Positions 8,314 to 18,200 of a stretch of 64,000 nucleotides of DNA are shown piece after piece. Made by a program: the position numbers and the translations under genes. This DNA comes from Pseudomonas frederiksbergensis. GTDB taxonomy: Bacteria; Pseudomonadota; Gammaproteobacteria; Pseudomonadales; Pseudomonadaceae. The DNA is taken from assembly GCF_003732705.1 (NCBI RefSeq), contig NZ_MOBR01000005.1, forward strand, positions 134,045-198,044, in the 5' to 3' direction. Within the stretch, counting starts at the first letter, position 1. Each line of letters starts with the position of its first letter. The notes below the pieces were generated by a model. The model had not been told where the DNA came from, did not search any database, and saw only the letters and a list, made by a program, of their open reading frames with translations.

Positions 8314-8814
8314 CTAGGCATTCGCGACCTTGGCGGTGCGGATGAACAACGCGCGCACCTTGTCCCAGAAATTGCCGCCCAACACGAAAAAGCTGCCGAT
8401 CAGCATCAAGTCCCCCAGCAACTGGAGCTGCCAGAGGTTCGGCCGCAGCCCCGGCCAGATGCTGTCCACGTAGGGTTCAAGAAACGCCGAGATCAGTGGC
8501 AGGCAGAACATGACGAGGCCGATGCGATGACGAACCGGGCCCACTTCCGCATCTGCGCTGGGCGCCAGTGATGTCACGTAGCCGAACACGCTGCGCTTCA
8601 ACTGTTGGAATCCGGCCTTGCCCATGACGGCGATGACCAGGATCAGCAGGACTTTGTTACTGATAAACAGCACGCCCGTGAGCGCCGCGACTTTCGAGCC
8701 CGGCACCCCGACAGCGGCGGCGAGCGGCACCATCAGCCACGAGCCCAGCATTAAACACAGAATGACGATGCCCAGTTTGAAGCGCCAGCCGGCCGAGTGG
8801 GGTTGGGTGGTCAT
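8314..8814 (-). CDS. Small integral membrane protein (transporter-suffix-like)
   Basis: 166 residues with four hydrophobic segments: LGIVILCLMLGSWLMVPLAA, VLLILVIAVMG, IGLVMFCLPLISAFLEPYV and LLGDLMLIGSFFVLGG. The ATG at 8814 (MTTQPHSAG) is preferred over an upstream in-frame ATG at 8856, which adds a basic non-conserved stretch. I recall similar proteins being named transporter suffix domain-containing. Function unknown. The 36-bp gap to the hydrolase suggests co-transcription. Confidence 0.7.
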   Translation of the reverse strand: MTTQPHSAGWRFKLGIVILCLMLGSWLMVPLAAAVGVPGSKVAALTGVLFISNKVLLILVIAVMGKAGFQQLKRSVFGYVTSLAPSADAEVGPVRHRIGLVMFCLPLISAFLEPYVDSIWPGLRPNLWQLQLLGDLMLIGSFFVLGGNFWDKVRALFIRTAKVANA

Positions 8815-8970
8815 GAGGGTCGCACCTTTGATGGATTGCCGCTGTTTTGCGAGCACTTGAAAAGCGTAGCAGCTGACTCGCGACTGTGAGCAAGTCCGCG
8901 TTTTTGTACCGCTCGTCTTTCAAAGAGGCGGCTATGCTCCAGTCATCTTCCTTGGCCGGGAACCCCCCTC

Positions 8971-10524
8971 ATGCATTCATGTGCCGCCATGCTGATCCGG
9001 TCGGGGCCGCTCTTGCTGCTGGTGCTCGGCTTCAGCGGCTGCGCGCGGGTGGGGCCGGACTTCCAGCCGCCGGGCGAGGAGTGGGTCAAGCACTGGAGCA
9101 CGCCGGCACTGGAACACGCCAGCGAACGAGGCGAAAGCCCGGACTTGCGCCAGTGGTGGCAAGTCTTCAATGACCCGGTGCTCGACCAATTGATCACCGA
9201 CGCGGATGCCCACAACTCCAGCCTGAAAATCGCCGGCCTGCGGGTGATGGAAGCCCGGGCGCAATTGGGCATTGCCCAGGCCGGGCGCTATCCGCAATTG
9301 CAACAGGCCAATGTTGACCTGCTCTACGCGGAGCGCCGTCAGTACAGCGGCAGCAACCCGAAGAACAGCAGTTTCTGGCAATTCAGTGAAGGCTTCGACG
9401 TGGGGTGGGAGCTGGATTTCTGGGGTCGTTTCAGTCGGGCCATCGAGTCCTCGGATGCCAGTTACTTCGCCGCCCAGGCCAACTATGAAGACGTGCTGGT
9501 GCTGCTGCGCGCCCAAGTGGCGGACACCTATTTTTCACTGCGCACCACCGAAGCGCGATTGCGTGTGGCCAGGGACAACACCCGGCAGCAAAAACGCAGC
9601 CTTGAAATCACCCGCAAGCTGTTCAACAGCGGCCAGACCGCCGAGCTCGACTTGCAACAAGCCAAGACCCAATACCTGGGCACACTGGCCAGCATTCCCA
9701 ATCTTGAAGACCAGTTGCATCGGACCCGCAATGCGTTGGCGGTGCTGACCGGGCAAGCGCCGGGGGAATTGCCTCAGGTGACGGACAATGAGGAGTTGAT
9801 CCCGCTGCTTGACCGCGCAGTGCTGCAGGATGTGCCGGCCAACCTGCTGCTGCGGCGCCCCGATGTGCGCGCCGCCGAACTGAATGTCGCCGCCCAATCT
9901 GCCTTGATCGGCGTCGCCGTCAGCGATTTCTATCCGTCGCTGACCTTGCTCGGCAGCATCGTCTGGACCGCCAGCTCCGTGGGCGGCACGCCGAACAACC
10001 TGGATTTTGTCGGCGGCCCGAGTCTGCGCTGGAACCTGTTCGACCACGGCCAGATCAGCAACAACGTACGGGTGCAGGATGCGCGTTTGCAGCAGTTGAT
10101 CGAATCCTATCGCGACACCGTGCGCCAGGCTGCACGGGAAGCCGATGATGCCGCCGGCGGTCTGAGCAAATCCCTGGAGCGCGAACGCATCCTGCGCCAG
10201 GCCGAGGTGGCGGCCAAGCGCTCGCTGGTGCTGGCGCGGGCGCAATACACCGAAGGCTTTTCAGACTTTCAGCGGGTGCTGGATGCCCAGCGCGCGTTGC
10301 TCGAACAGCAGGACAACTACCTGATCAGTCGCAGCAACGCGGTGAGCAATCTGATTGCATTGTACAAGGCGCTGGGCGGTGGCTGGTACGCGGCCCAGCC
10401 CATCGTCGATCGCGCCACACAAAAACAAATGGAAAAACGCACGGACTGGGGCGACTTGCTCGACGAGCCCGCCGCGACGCAGCCAGCCTTTCCCCTGCCC
10501 GACAAGGTGAACAACCATGAGTGA
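8971..10524 (+). CDS. Outer membrane efflux lipoprotein, NodT/OprM family
   Basis: 517 residues. A lipoprotein signal ends in the lipobox LGFSGC with Cys24. Then follow two repeats of the TolC-type alpha/beta-barrel pattern (QWWQVFNDPVLDQLI and the LLRRPDVRAAELNVAAQSA region, with long coiled helices ending LERERILRQAEVAAKRSLVLA). It would form the outer membrane channel of a tripartite pump. It overlaps the adaptor gene by 8 bp, so translation is probably coupled. An internal ATG (8989) also gives a valid lipoprotein signal. The natural substrate is unknown. Confidence 0.92.
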   Translation: MHSCAAMLIRSGPLLLLVLGFSGCARVGPDFQPPGEEWVKHWSTPALEHASERGESPDLRQWWQVFNDPVLDQLITDADAHNSSLKIAGLRVMEARAQLGIAQAGRYPQLQQANVDLLYAERRQYSGSNPKNSSFWQFSEGFDVGWELDFWGRFSRAIESSDASYFAAQANYEDVLVLLRAQVADTYFSLRTTEARLRVARDNTRQQKRSLEITRKLFNSGQTAELDLQQAKTQYLGTLASIPNLEDQLHRTRNALAVLTGQAPGELPQVTDNEELIPLLDRAVLQDVPANLLLRRPDVRAAELNVAAQSALIGVAVSDFYPSLTLLGSIVWTASSVGGTPNNLDFVGGPSLRWNLFDHGQISNNVRVQDARLQQLIESYRDTVRQAAREADDAAGGLSKSLERERILRQAEVAAKRSLVLARAQYTEGFSDFQRVLDAQRALLEQQDNYLISRSNAVSNLIALYKALGGGWYAAQPIVDRATQKQMEKRTDWGDLLDEPAATQPAFPLPDKVNNHE

Positions 10525-11656
10525 AGCCGCGCAGCCCTCTGTCGAAGCGCCTGCACCCAAGGTGCCCGCACCGGCCGCCGACCCGGCGAAAAAAGGCATC
10601 AAGTGGGTGTTGCTGTTGATCGTGCTCAGCCTCGTCTGGTACTTGCTGGCCGACCGCTTCACGCCTTACACGCAACAGGCGCGGGTCGGGGCGTTCGTGA
10701 TTCCGGTGGCGTCGGAAGTGGCGGGCCGGGTGATCCGGGTGAACGTGCGCAATAACCAGGACGTCCGGGCCGGCGACATTCTGTTCGAGGTCGATCCGCA
10801 GCCGTATCAGATCGCCGTGGACCGGGCCCGCGCCGACCTCGAATCGACCCGCCGCCAGATCGGCGCCAGCACCGCCGGCATCGCCTCGGCGCAAGCCTCG
10901 TTGCGTTCCGCTCAGGCCAACGAACTGAGAGCGCGGCAGGACAATCAGCGCCTGGAAGGTTTGTACCGCGCCGATAAAGGCACGGTGTCAGTGCGCCTGC
11001 TGGAAGTGTCGCGGGCCAATCTCGAACAGGCCTCCAGCCAGGTCGCGGCGGCCGATGCTGAAGTGCAACGGGCGAAGGAGCAGGAGGGCGGTAGCGAGTC
11101 GGAGAATGCATTGCTGCGTAGCGCCGCGACGGCCCTGTCAAAAGCCGAACTGGATTTGGCCAACACCCGCATCGGCGCGCGTTCGGCGGGGCTGATCACC
11201 GACCTGCGCACCGATGTCGGTCAGTTCACCGCTGGCGGCAGCCCGGTGATGACCCTGATCGCCATCCACGACATCTGGATCAGTGCCGACATGACCGAGA
11301 ACAACCTGGGCCTGGTCAAACCCGATACGCCAGTGGCCATTGTGCTCGATGCGTTGCCCGGCGAAGTATTCGGAGGCCGGGTGCGCAGTGTTGGTTATGG
11401 CGTCAGCGTCGGTCAGCCCGCAGCGCCCGGCACCTTGCCGAGCGTGCAGAACAGCCGCGACTGGTTGCGCCCGGCCCAGCGTTTTCCGGTGGTGATCGAG
11501 TTTGATGAAGACGCGTTGAACACCCTGCGCGACAGTCGCGCCATTCGCGCGGGCGGGCAGGCCGAAGTCATGGCGTTCCCGGCCTCAGGCAATCCGTTGA
11601 ACCCGCTCGGCCGGGTGTTTTTGAGCCTGATGAGCTGGTTGTCGTATGCCTACTAA
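10517..11656 (+). CDS. HlyD/EmrA-type membrane fusion protein
   Basis: 379 residues. An Ala/Pro-rich N-terminus is followed by one TM helix (WVLLLIVLSLVWYLLADRF, about 31-50), the barrel-sandwich half motif (VIPVASEVAGRVIRVNVRNNQDVRAGDILFEVDP), a coiled-coil hairpin (about 95-200) and a C-terminal beta domain. It bridges the inner membrane partner and the NodT channel. It overlaps both flanking genes (8 bp and 11 bp), showing a tight operon. With a DUF2955 partner this is the layout of aromatic-acid or fusaric-acid type exporters, but the substrate is not readable here. Confidence 0.92.
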   Translation: MSEAAQPSVEAPAPKVPAPAADPAKKGIKWVLLLIVLSLVWYLLADRFTPYTQQARVGAFVIPVASEVAGRVIRVNVRNNQDVRAGDILFEVDPQPYQIAVDRARADLESTRRQIGASTAGIASAQASLRSAQANELRARQDNQRLEGLYRADKGTVSVRLLEVSRANLEQASSQVAAADAEVQRAKEQEGGSESENALLRSAATALSKAELDLANTRIGARSAGLITDLRTDVGQFTAGGSPVMTLIAIHDIWISADMTENNLGLVKPDTPVAIVLDALPGEVFGGRVRSVGYGVSVGQPAAPGTLPSVQNSRDWLRPAQRFPVVIEFDEDALNTLRDSRAIRAGGQAEVMAFPASGNPLNPLGRVFLSLMSWLSYAY

Positions 11657-12662
11657 GCGCACGGCCCGGGATCAGCGATCGCTGCGCCTGGCCACCGGGA
11701 CGGCGCTGTGCCTGGCCGCCAGTTTCGGTTTGGCATTGCCGATTCCTTTTCTGGCACCGGTGCTGGCGCTGCTGTTTTTGGCCACGCTCAATCGGCCACT
11801 GCCGTTCAAGGCCGGGGTGGTGCTGGCGCTGGTGGCGATGCTCACCACCGGCGTCGGCCTGCTGCTGATTCCGTTGCTGGGGCATTACCCGGTCAGTGGG
11901 TTGCTGCTGATTGGCGTCGGCTTGTTCCTGGTGTTTCGCTTTGGCCTGCGCGGCGGCAACAACCTGATCGTGACCTTTCTGGTGATCGGCCTGACCATGA
12001 TTTCGGCGGCCGGCACCGCCAGTTTCGAGTTGGCGCTGTTGGTCATCGGTGCGCTGGTCAAGGGGTTGCTGCTCGCCGTGTTGGTGGTGATGGTGAGTCA
12101 TGGGCTGTTTCCCGAACCGGCCGACGCGCCGGCGTCTCCTACCGTCCCGACATTTCCAGCCGAAGAGGTTGACCGAGTGGCGCTGCGGGCCACGCTGATC
12201 GTAGTGCCAGCGTTCCTGCTGGCGCTGATCGATCCGGCCAGTTATCTGCCGATCATCCTCAAAGCGGTCAGCCTGGGGCAGCAGAGTTCCACGACGACGG
12301 CGCGTAATGCCGGTCGCGAGTTGCTCGGCTCGACGCTACTGGGCGGTGTGCTGGCGATCCTGTTCTGGTGCGCCCTGAGCCTGTTTGTGCACCTGTGGAT
12401 GTTCTTCCTGTGGATGCTGCTGTTCGGTTTGGTGCTGGCGCGCAAACTCTACGCCCTGAGCCCGACCCGGTTCAGCCCGGGATTCTGGCTCAACACGATG
12501 ATCACGCTGATTATCCTGCTGGGTCAGTCGGTGCAGGACAGCGCCGCCGGCAAGGACGTGTACACCGCGTTTGCCGTGCGCATGGGGCTGTTTATCGCGG
12601 TGACGTTGTATGCCTGGTTGATGGTTCATCTGCTGGAACAACGCCGAGTGAGTCCAGCCTGA
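11646..12662 (+). CDS. DUF2955 inner membrane protein of efflux operon
   Basis: 338 residues, nearly all hydrophobic, with about ten TM segments in two groups separated by a hydrophilic loop near residues 155-180 (ADAPASPTVPTFPAEEVDR). The second half carries the conserved-looking QQSSTTTARNAGRELLGSTLLGG segment. I identify it as DUF2955, which resembles FUSC-type aromatic acid exporter subunits and is usually encoded after an HlyD adaptor. It would be the inner membrane component of the pump. Confidence 0.85.
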   Translation: MPTKRTARDQRSLRLATGTALCLAASFGLALPIPFLAPVLALLFLATLNRPLPFKAGVVLALVAMLTTGVGLLLIPLLGHYPVSGLLLIGVGLFLVFRFGLRGGNNLIVTFLVIGLTMISAAGTASFELALLVIGALVKGLLLAVLVVMVSHGLFPEPADAPASPTVPTFPAEEVDRVALRATLIVVPAFLLALIDPASYLPIILKAVSLGQQSSTTTARNAGRELLGSTLLGGVLAILFWCALSLFVHLWMFFLWMLLFGLVLARKLYALSPTRFSPGFWLNTMITLIILLGQSVQDSAAGKDVYTAFAVRMGLFIAVTLYAWLMVHLLEQRRVSPA

Positions 12663-12752
12663 ACCCCGGCTGAACGGCTCTGCGGTGAGCAGTACCTTGG
12701 AGGAGGGCTGGCCTTACACTTCGGCACTCGTCCAACCCCTGAAGTCAAAGCC

Positions 12753-13331
12753 ATGTCTGAAGCGTTCGAAGTCCCCAGCCCCCACGAACACCATGTCGAA
12801 CACGTCACGCATCACGCCCATGGCAACGGCGATAATTTCGCCAGCAAGATCGCGGTGATGACCGCCATTATGGCAACCATCGGCGCCTTGCTCAGCTATC
12901 AGGCGGGTTCCACGGAAAGCGAAGCGGCGATGGACAAGAACAACGCCGCCATCGAGAAAACCGAAGCCTCCAACCAGTGGAATTACTACCAGGCCAAATC
13001 CAGTCGGCAGAACCTGTCCGAGCTGGCGACCCATATCCCGGGCATCGACGCTGCGCACTACGCCGCCGAAGCCGAGCGCTACAAAAAAGAGAAAGAGGTG
13101 GTGCGCAAAAAAGCCGAAGCGCTGGAGGAAGAGGTTCGGGTGTGGGATGAAAAATCAGAACAGGCCCTGCATCAGCATCACCGTTGGGCCCAAGCGATGA
13201 CAGCCATTCAGATTGCCATTTCCCTGGCGGCAATCACCTTGCTGACCCGCAAGGAATGGCTGAAAAAAGTCGCCTACACCGCAGCCGGAGCCAGCGTGGT
13301 GCTGGGCACGTTGGCGTGGCTACATCTGTAA
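12753..13331 (+). CDS. DUF4337 membrane protein
   Basis: 192 residues: a His-rich N-terminus (HEHHVEHVTHHAHGNGD), TM1 (KIAVMTAIMATIGALLSYQAG), a periplasmic or cytosolic charged helix (TEASNQWNYYQAKSSRQNL to ALEEEVRVWDEKSEQALH), and TM2/TM3 near the C-terminus. The QWNYYQAKS segment is typical of DUF4337. Function is unknown; the His cluster might bind metal, which is speculation. It lies 90 bp after the efflux operon, with no clear terminator between. Confidence 0.85.
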   Translation: MSEAFEVPSPHEHHVEHVTHHAHGNGDNFASKIAVMTAIMATIGALLSYQAGSTESEAAMDKNNAAIEKTEASNQWNYYQAKSSRQNLSELATHIPGIDAAHYAAEAERYKKEKEVVRKKAEALEEEVRVWDEKSEQALHQHHRWAQAMTAIQIAISLAAITLLTRKEWLKKVAYTAAGASVVLGTLAWLHL

Positions 13332-13407
13332 AAAACAGGCCTGACTGCACACAAATCCCCTGTGGGAGCTGTGGTGGATGGAAATGGTGAGTACGACGCT
13401 GAACCCT

Positions 13408-14046
13408 TGTGGGAGCGGGCTTGCTCGCGAAAGCGGTGGGTCAGCTTGCATTGATGTTGGCTATGCCGCCGCCTTCGCGAGCAGGCTCGCTCCCACAGGG
13501 GAGTGCTGTGGTGGATGAAAAGGGTGTGTATGACGCTGAACCATTGTGGGAGCGAGCTTGCTCGCGAAAGCGGCGGGTCAGCTTGCATTGATGTTGGCTA
13601 TGCCACCGTCTTCGCGAGCAAGCCCGCTCCCACAGGGGAGTGCTGTGGTGGATGAAAAGGGTGAGTACGACGCTGAACCATTGTGGGAGCGAGCTTGCTC
13701 GCGATGGCGGCGGGTCAGCTTGCATTGATGTTGGCTATGCCGCCGCCTTCGCGAGCAGGCTCGCTCCCACAGGGGAGTGCTGTGGTGGATGAAAAGGGTG
13801 TGTACGACGCTGAACCTTTGTGGGAGTGAGCCTGCTCGCGAAAGCGGTGGGTCAGCTTGCATTGATGTTGGTTATGCCGCCTTCGCGAGCAGGCTCGCTC
13901 CCACAGGGGAGTGCTGTGGTGGATGAAAAGGGTGAGTACGACGCTGAACCATTGTGGGAGCGAGCCTGCTCGCGAAAGCGGCGGGTCAGCTTGCATTGAT
14001 GTTGGCTATGCCGCCGCCTTCGCGAGCAGGCTCGCTCCCACAGGGG
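13408..14046. repeat. Tandem REPIN array, five units of about 137 bp
   Basis: Units start at 13409, 13546, 13683, 13820 and 13954 (periods 137, 137, 137, 134). Each has REP, the spacer GGTCAGCTTGCATTGATGTTGG, inverted REP and the linker GGATGAAAAGGGTGAGTACG. It fills the gap between two convergent genes. ORFs across it are repeat artefacts. Confidence 0.92.
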
Positions 14047-14063
14047 ATCTGTGGGGGGGGAGG

Positions 14064-17000
14064 TCAATCCGTCCGCATTTGTCTCAGTTCTTCAATGGTC
14101 TCGATCAGCGCGTCATACGACACCGGTTTGCCCAGGTGCCGGTCGAAGCCGGATTTGCGGGATTTTTCGATGTCGCTTTCAGCGCCGTAACCGGTCAGGG
14201 CAATCGCCGGGACTTGCTTGATATGCGGCAGTTCACGCAAGGCGCGCATCAGGTCATGGCCGCTCATGCCCGGCATTCCCACGTCGGACACCACCACGTC
14301 ATATCGACCGGTCCGGGCGGCTTCCAGCGCTTGGTGCGGCTCCGTGAAGTCGATGACGTGGGCGTCTTCCATTTCCAGTAGCGTTTTCAGGGTGTCCAGG
14401 ACATCCCGCGAATCATCCACCAACAACACCGTAAGCCCGGCAAGACGCCCGGACTGTTCGCCAGCCTGGGTCGATGGCGCCACTTTGTCACGGGATTGGC
14501 TCAAAGGCAGCCGGACGGTAAAGGTGCAGCCCAGGCCCGGCCCCGCGGATTGAGCGTTGACACTGCCGCCATGGGCTTCGGCCAATTGCCGTACCAGCGA
14601 CAGGCCGATACCCAACCCATCACGTTGATGGGTCGAGTGCTGATTGGCCGCCTGACCGAACAGGTCGAACACTTCATGCAAACTCTCGGCACTCAGACCG
14701 ACGCCGCTGTCCTGCACATCGAGCCGCGCCATGCCGGCATCGCGGGTGGCGATCAACTGAATCTTGCCGCCCAAAGGGGTGAACTTCAGGGCATTGTTCA
14801 CCAGGTTCCAGACGATTTGTTCCACCCGGGTCGAGTCAGCATTGATCACCAATGCGTCCGGCATTTGCACCGACATGTCGACGCCCGGGTTGTCATTGAT
14901 CACGACCTGATGGATGTCTTGCAGCAGCCGATTCAAGTCCACGGCACTGCGCTTGAGCCGCAGCTTGCCGGTGCGCACCCGGGCGACATCGAGCAAATCA
15001 TCAATGATGCGAGCCTGGCTGCTGACCGCGTCGCAAATGGTAGTGACGGCTTTTTCCGCCGGGGTCACGGCTTTGATCACGGGCAGGCGCCGCAGCAGTT
15101 CAGCGTTCAGTTGAATCAGGTTCAGCGGATGCTTGAGCTCATGGGACATCACCGCAAAGAACTCGTCTTTCAAATGACTGCTGCTCTGGGTTTCCGCCAG
15201 TTGCTGGTTTTGTTCCTCGTGCAGGCGTTTGTGCCCCGTCAGGTCCCGGGCAATTTTCACGTAGCCCTGAAGGTTGTCACCCCGCAGCAGCGTGACTTCG
15301 CCGCTGCAGTAGAAGCGGCTGCCGTCCTTGTGCAGGTGCCAGCGTTCGTCTTCGTTGCGGCCGAGCGTACGCACCGTCGACAACTCGGTTTCAGGTACGC
15401 CGGCGGCGCGATCCTCTTCGGAGAACAGGAAATCGTAGTAAGCGCCTTCGGCCTCGGTTTTGCTGTAGCCGAAGATCAGTTCCGCGCCTTTGTTCCAGGT
15501 GGTGATGATGCCCAGTTCATCCAGGGTAATGATCGCGTAGTCGCGGGTACTTTCAGCCACCAGGCGCATGCGTTCTTCACCCAGGCGCAGCTCTTCTTCA
15601 GCGGCGCGGCGCTTGGTGATGTCGATGAAGGTCAGCACCGTGCCGTCGATGTGATTTTCGCTGGAGCGGTAGGGCAGGATGCGGGCGATGTACCAACGGT
15701 TGTCGGTGCTGCTGACTTCACACTCGATCATGTTCAAGGACTCGAACACCGACGCGGCATCGGCGGCCAGGCCTTCGTAATCCAGGCGATGGGTGATGTC
15801 GAGCAACGAGCGCCCGGTGTCCACCGGCAACATGCTGAAGATATCCGTGGCGCGTGGCGTGAACCACTTGATGCGCAGGTTGCTGTCGACAAACACCGTG
15901 GCGATGTCGGTGGAAGCGATCAGGTTGGTCAGGTAGTCGTTGATCTTGTCGGTTTCTTCGACCTTGGTTTTCAGCTCGAAGTTAACGGTCAGCAACTCTT
16001 CGTTGATCGACTGCAGCTCCTCCTTGCTGGTTTCCAGCTCTTCGGTGGCCGAGCGCAGTTCTTCGTTGATCGCCTGCATTTCTTCGTTGGAAGCCTTGAG
16101 CTCTTCGCTGGAGACTTCCGATTGTTCGATGGTGTCCTGCAACTGCAACTTGGTGCGTTGCAGTTCTCGCTCTAGGTTGGATAACACCTGGTTTTCAGAG
16201 TGCAGCGCGGCACCGGTCGTGATGTCGGAAGCGTCGACTTCGACTTCCTCGAAAATCACCAGGACGAACTCGCTGTCCGATTCTTCGTCGCGATAAGGCT
16301 GGGCCAAAAGACCCACTTTAAAGCTGCGTTCCTCACGCTTGATGACCACCGCACGGGACTTCACCACCTGGCTGCTTTGTTGCGCCTGGAACAGCGTCGT
16401 GCGCACTTCCAGGCGCAGGTCCGGAATAATCAGCGTCAGCAAGTTGCGTGACAGCTCGCCACCGACATGGCGCAGGTAACGTCCCGAGCTTTCGCTCATG
16501 TGCAGGATGTCGGCATTGGCGTCGACGATCATGCTCGGCGGCGCAGAATGCTCCAGGGCGCGCTGATGGATGTCGGCAAACGACAGTTTGCGCGGCGTAC
16601 TGCTTTGCGGGGGCGTGCGGGAAATATCGGATCGCACATAGCCTCCGCGCGGCATCGTAGGGGGACGGCGGCTGTTGCCGGCGCCGGTCTTGGCCCGGAA
16701 GATCCGGTTGCGCTTGTCGATCGGGGCAAACAGGTCATGGCAAGCGTCTGCGCTCTCGGAAGTGCCCAGGAACAGGAAGCCGCCAGGACGCAGCGCAAAG
16801 TGGAACATTTGCAGGATTTCCCGTTGCACTTCGCGATCCAGATAGATCAGCAGATTGCGGCAAACAATCAGGTCCATGTGCGAGAACGGTGGATCGGACA
16901 ACAGGCTGTGCTTGGCAAACAACACCTTTTCGCGAAGCTCTTTGCGAATCCGGTAATGCTGGTCTTCCTTGGTGAAGTAATGCCGCAGCCGCGTGGGCGG

Positions 17001-18200
17001 CACATCGGTGATGATCGCTTGCGGGTACAACCCGCTGCGACCGACGCTGATGGCGCGCTCGTCGATATCGGTGGCGAACAATTGCAACGACGCCTCGCTG
17101 GCGTCCAGTTGCATCTGATCGTTGACCAGCATCGCCAGGCTGTAGACTTCCTCGCCGGTGGAACAGCCCGCCGACCAGATGCGGATTTCTTCTTTTTCCG
17201 GGTGGGCCGAGACGGCGGCGGTCACCAGTTGCGGCACCACGTCCCGTTCCAGAGCTTCGAAGGCCTCGCGGTCGCGGAAGAAGTTGGTCACGCCGATCAG
17301 CATATCGGCCAGCAACGCCTTGGTTTCTTCGGGGCTGCTTTGCAGGTAGTGGTAATAGGCCGTCAGATCGGGCTGCGCCGTGACCTGCATGCGCCGTTCG
17401 ATGCGTCGCAATACCGTGGCACGCTTGTAGTGCTTGAAGTCATGGCCGGTGCCGGCGCGCAACTGAATCAGGATGCTGTGCAGCAATTGTTCGGCGGTCG
17501 CGGCATCACGCTCGGAGACCGAGGCGAAGCTTTGCAGGTCTGGATCGTTGGCCGTGGGCAGGGTGATCGCCTGCGCATTGCGCCACAACTCCAGCAGCTT
17601 TTGCGGCATTTCCACCACTGGCAACACCAGGTCGACCATTTGCGTTTCGATGGCTGCCCGGGGCATGCCGTCGAACTCGGCGTCTTCCGGCGCCTGGGCC
17701 AGGGTGACGCCGCCCTGTTCCTTGATCCGCGACAAACCGACGGCGCCATCCGACCCGGTGCCGGACAACACCAGGCAAAAGGCCCGTTCACGATGCACAT
17801 CGGCCAGGTTTCGGAAAAACAGATCAATCGCAGAGGTTCGACCCACCCGCGGGTCGGACGCACTGACCTCAAGGTAACCGTCATTCATGGTCAGTCGGTG
17901 CGCCGGAGAAATCACATACACATGATTCCTTTCGATGGGCACCGTTTCGGTGACCTGCAGGACCGGCATTTGCGTCGATTCCTGGATGATCTTGTCGGCA
18001 ATGCTTTCGTGATCCGGCGACAGGTGAAGAATGATCACAAACGCCATGCCGTTTTCGTGAGGCATGTTCTCGAAGAACAGTTTGATTGCTTGCAGGCCAC
18101 CGGCGGACGCGCCAATGCCGACGACACCAAAATCGAGGGAGTGAAACGGATGTTGTTGTGGCGTAACAACATTGGATTTTGGGTCGGATGGAGTTGTCAT
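14064..18200 (-). CDS. CheB-CheR-PAS-histidine kinase-receiver fusion
   Basis: 1378 residues; the start at 18200 (MTTPSDPKSN) is taken, an upstream in-frame ATG at 18239 being less likely. Domains in order: CheB methylesterase (GIGASAGGLQAIK near 25 to about 210), CheR methyltransferase (FKHYKRATVLRRIERRM, GCSTGEEVYSLAM, about 235-500), a coiled coil rich in SNEEMQAINEEL-type repeats (about 650-740), at least two PAS domains, HisKA (VMSHELKHPLNLIQLN, phosphoacceptor His), HATPase_c (GLGIGLSLVRQLAEAHGG) and a C-terminal receiver (VLLVDDSRDVLD, phospho-Asp in VVVSDVGMPGMSG). This is a cytoplasmic hybrid sensor combining chemotaxis-type adaptation modules with kinase output. No chemoreceptor or che genes are nearby, so its partner is elsewhere. 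The 324 bp upstream (18201-18524) hold no gene. Confidence 0.93.
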   Translation of the reverse strand: MTTPSDPKSNVVTPQQHPFHSLDFGVVGIGASAGGLQAIKLFFENMPHENGMAFVIILHLSPDHESIADKIIQESTQMPVLQVTETVPIERNHVYVISPAHRLTMNDGYLEVSASDPRVGRTSAIDLFFRNLADVHRERAFCLVLSGTGSDGAVGLSRIKEQGGVTLAQAPEDAEFDGMPRAAIETQMVDLVLPVVEMPQKLLELWRNAQAITLPTANDPDLQSFASVSERDAATAEQLLHSILIQLRAGTGHDFKHYKRATVLRRIERRMQVTAQPDLTAYYHYLQSSPEETKALLADMLIGVTNFFRDREAFEALERDVVPQLVTAAVSAHPEKEEIRIWSAGCSTGEEVYSLAMLVNDQMQLDASEASLQLFATDIDERAISVGRSGLYPQAIITDVPPTRLRHYFTKEDQHYRIRKELREKVLFAKHSLLSDPPFSHMDLIVCRNLLIYLDREVQREILQMFHFALRPGGFLFLGTSESADACHDLFAPIDKRNRIFRAKTGAGNSRRPPTMPRGGYVRSDISRTPPQSSTPRKLSFADIHQRALEHSAPPSMIVDANADILHMSESSGRYLRHVGGELSRNLLTLIIPDLRLEVRTTLFQAQQSSQVVKSRAVVIKREERSFKVGLLAQPYRDEESDSEFVLVIFEEVEVDASDITTGAALHSENQVLSNLERELQRTKLQLQDTIEQSEVSSEELKASNEEMQAINEELRSATEELETSKEELQSINEELLTVNFELKTKVEETDKINDYLTNLIASTDIATVFVDSNLRIKWFTPRATDIFSMLPVDTGRSLLDITHRLDYEGLAADAASVFESLNMIECEVSSTDNRWYIARILPYRSSENHIDGTVLTFIDITKRRAAEEELRLGEERMRLVAESTRDYAIITLDELGIITTWNKGAELIFGYSKTEAEGAYYDFLFSEEDRAAGVPETELSTVRTLGRNEDERWHLHKDGSRFYCSGEVTLLRGDNLQGYVKIARDLTGHKRLHEEQNQQLAETQSSSHLKDEFFAVMSHELKHPLNLIQLNAELLRRLPVIKAVTPAEKAVTTICDAVSSQARIIDDLLDVARVRTGKLRLKRSAVDLNRLLQDIHQVVINDNPGVDMSVQMPDALVINADSTRVEQIVWNLVNNALKFTPLGGKIQLIATRDAGMARLDVQDSGVGLSAESLHEVFDLFGQAANQHSTHQRDGLGIGLSLVRQLAEAHGGSVNAQSAGPGLGCTFTVRLPLSQSRDKVAPSTQAGEQSGRLAGLTVLLVDDSRDVLDTLKTLLEMEDAHVIDFTEPHQALEAARTGRYDVVVSDVGMPGMSGHDLMRALRELPHIKQVPAIALTGYGAESDIEKSRKSGFDRHLGKPVSYDALIETIEELRQMRTD

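Noticed and set aside
13408..14046. CRISPR-like array
   Set aside because: The repeat unit is 137 bp with conserved linker and internal inverted REPs; spacers are not unique, so it is a REPIN array.
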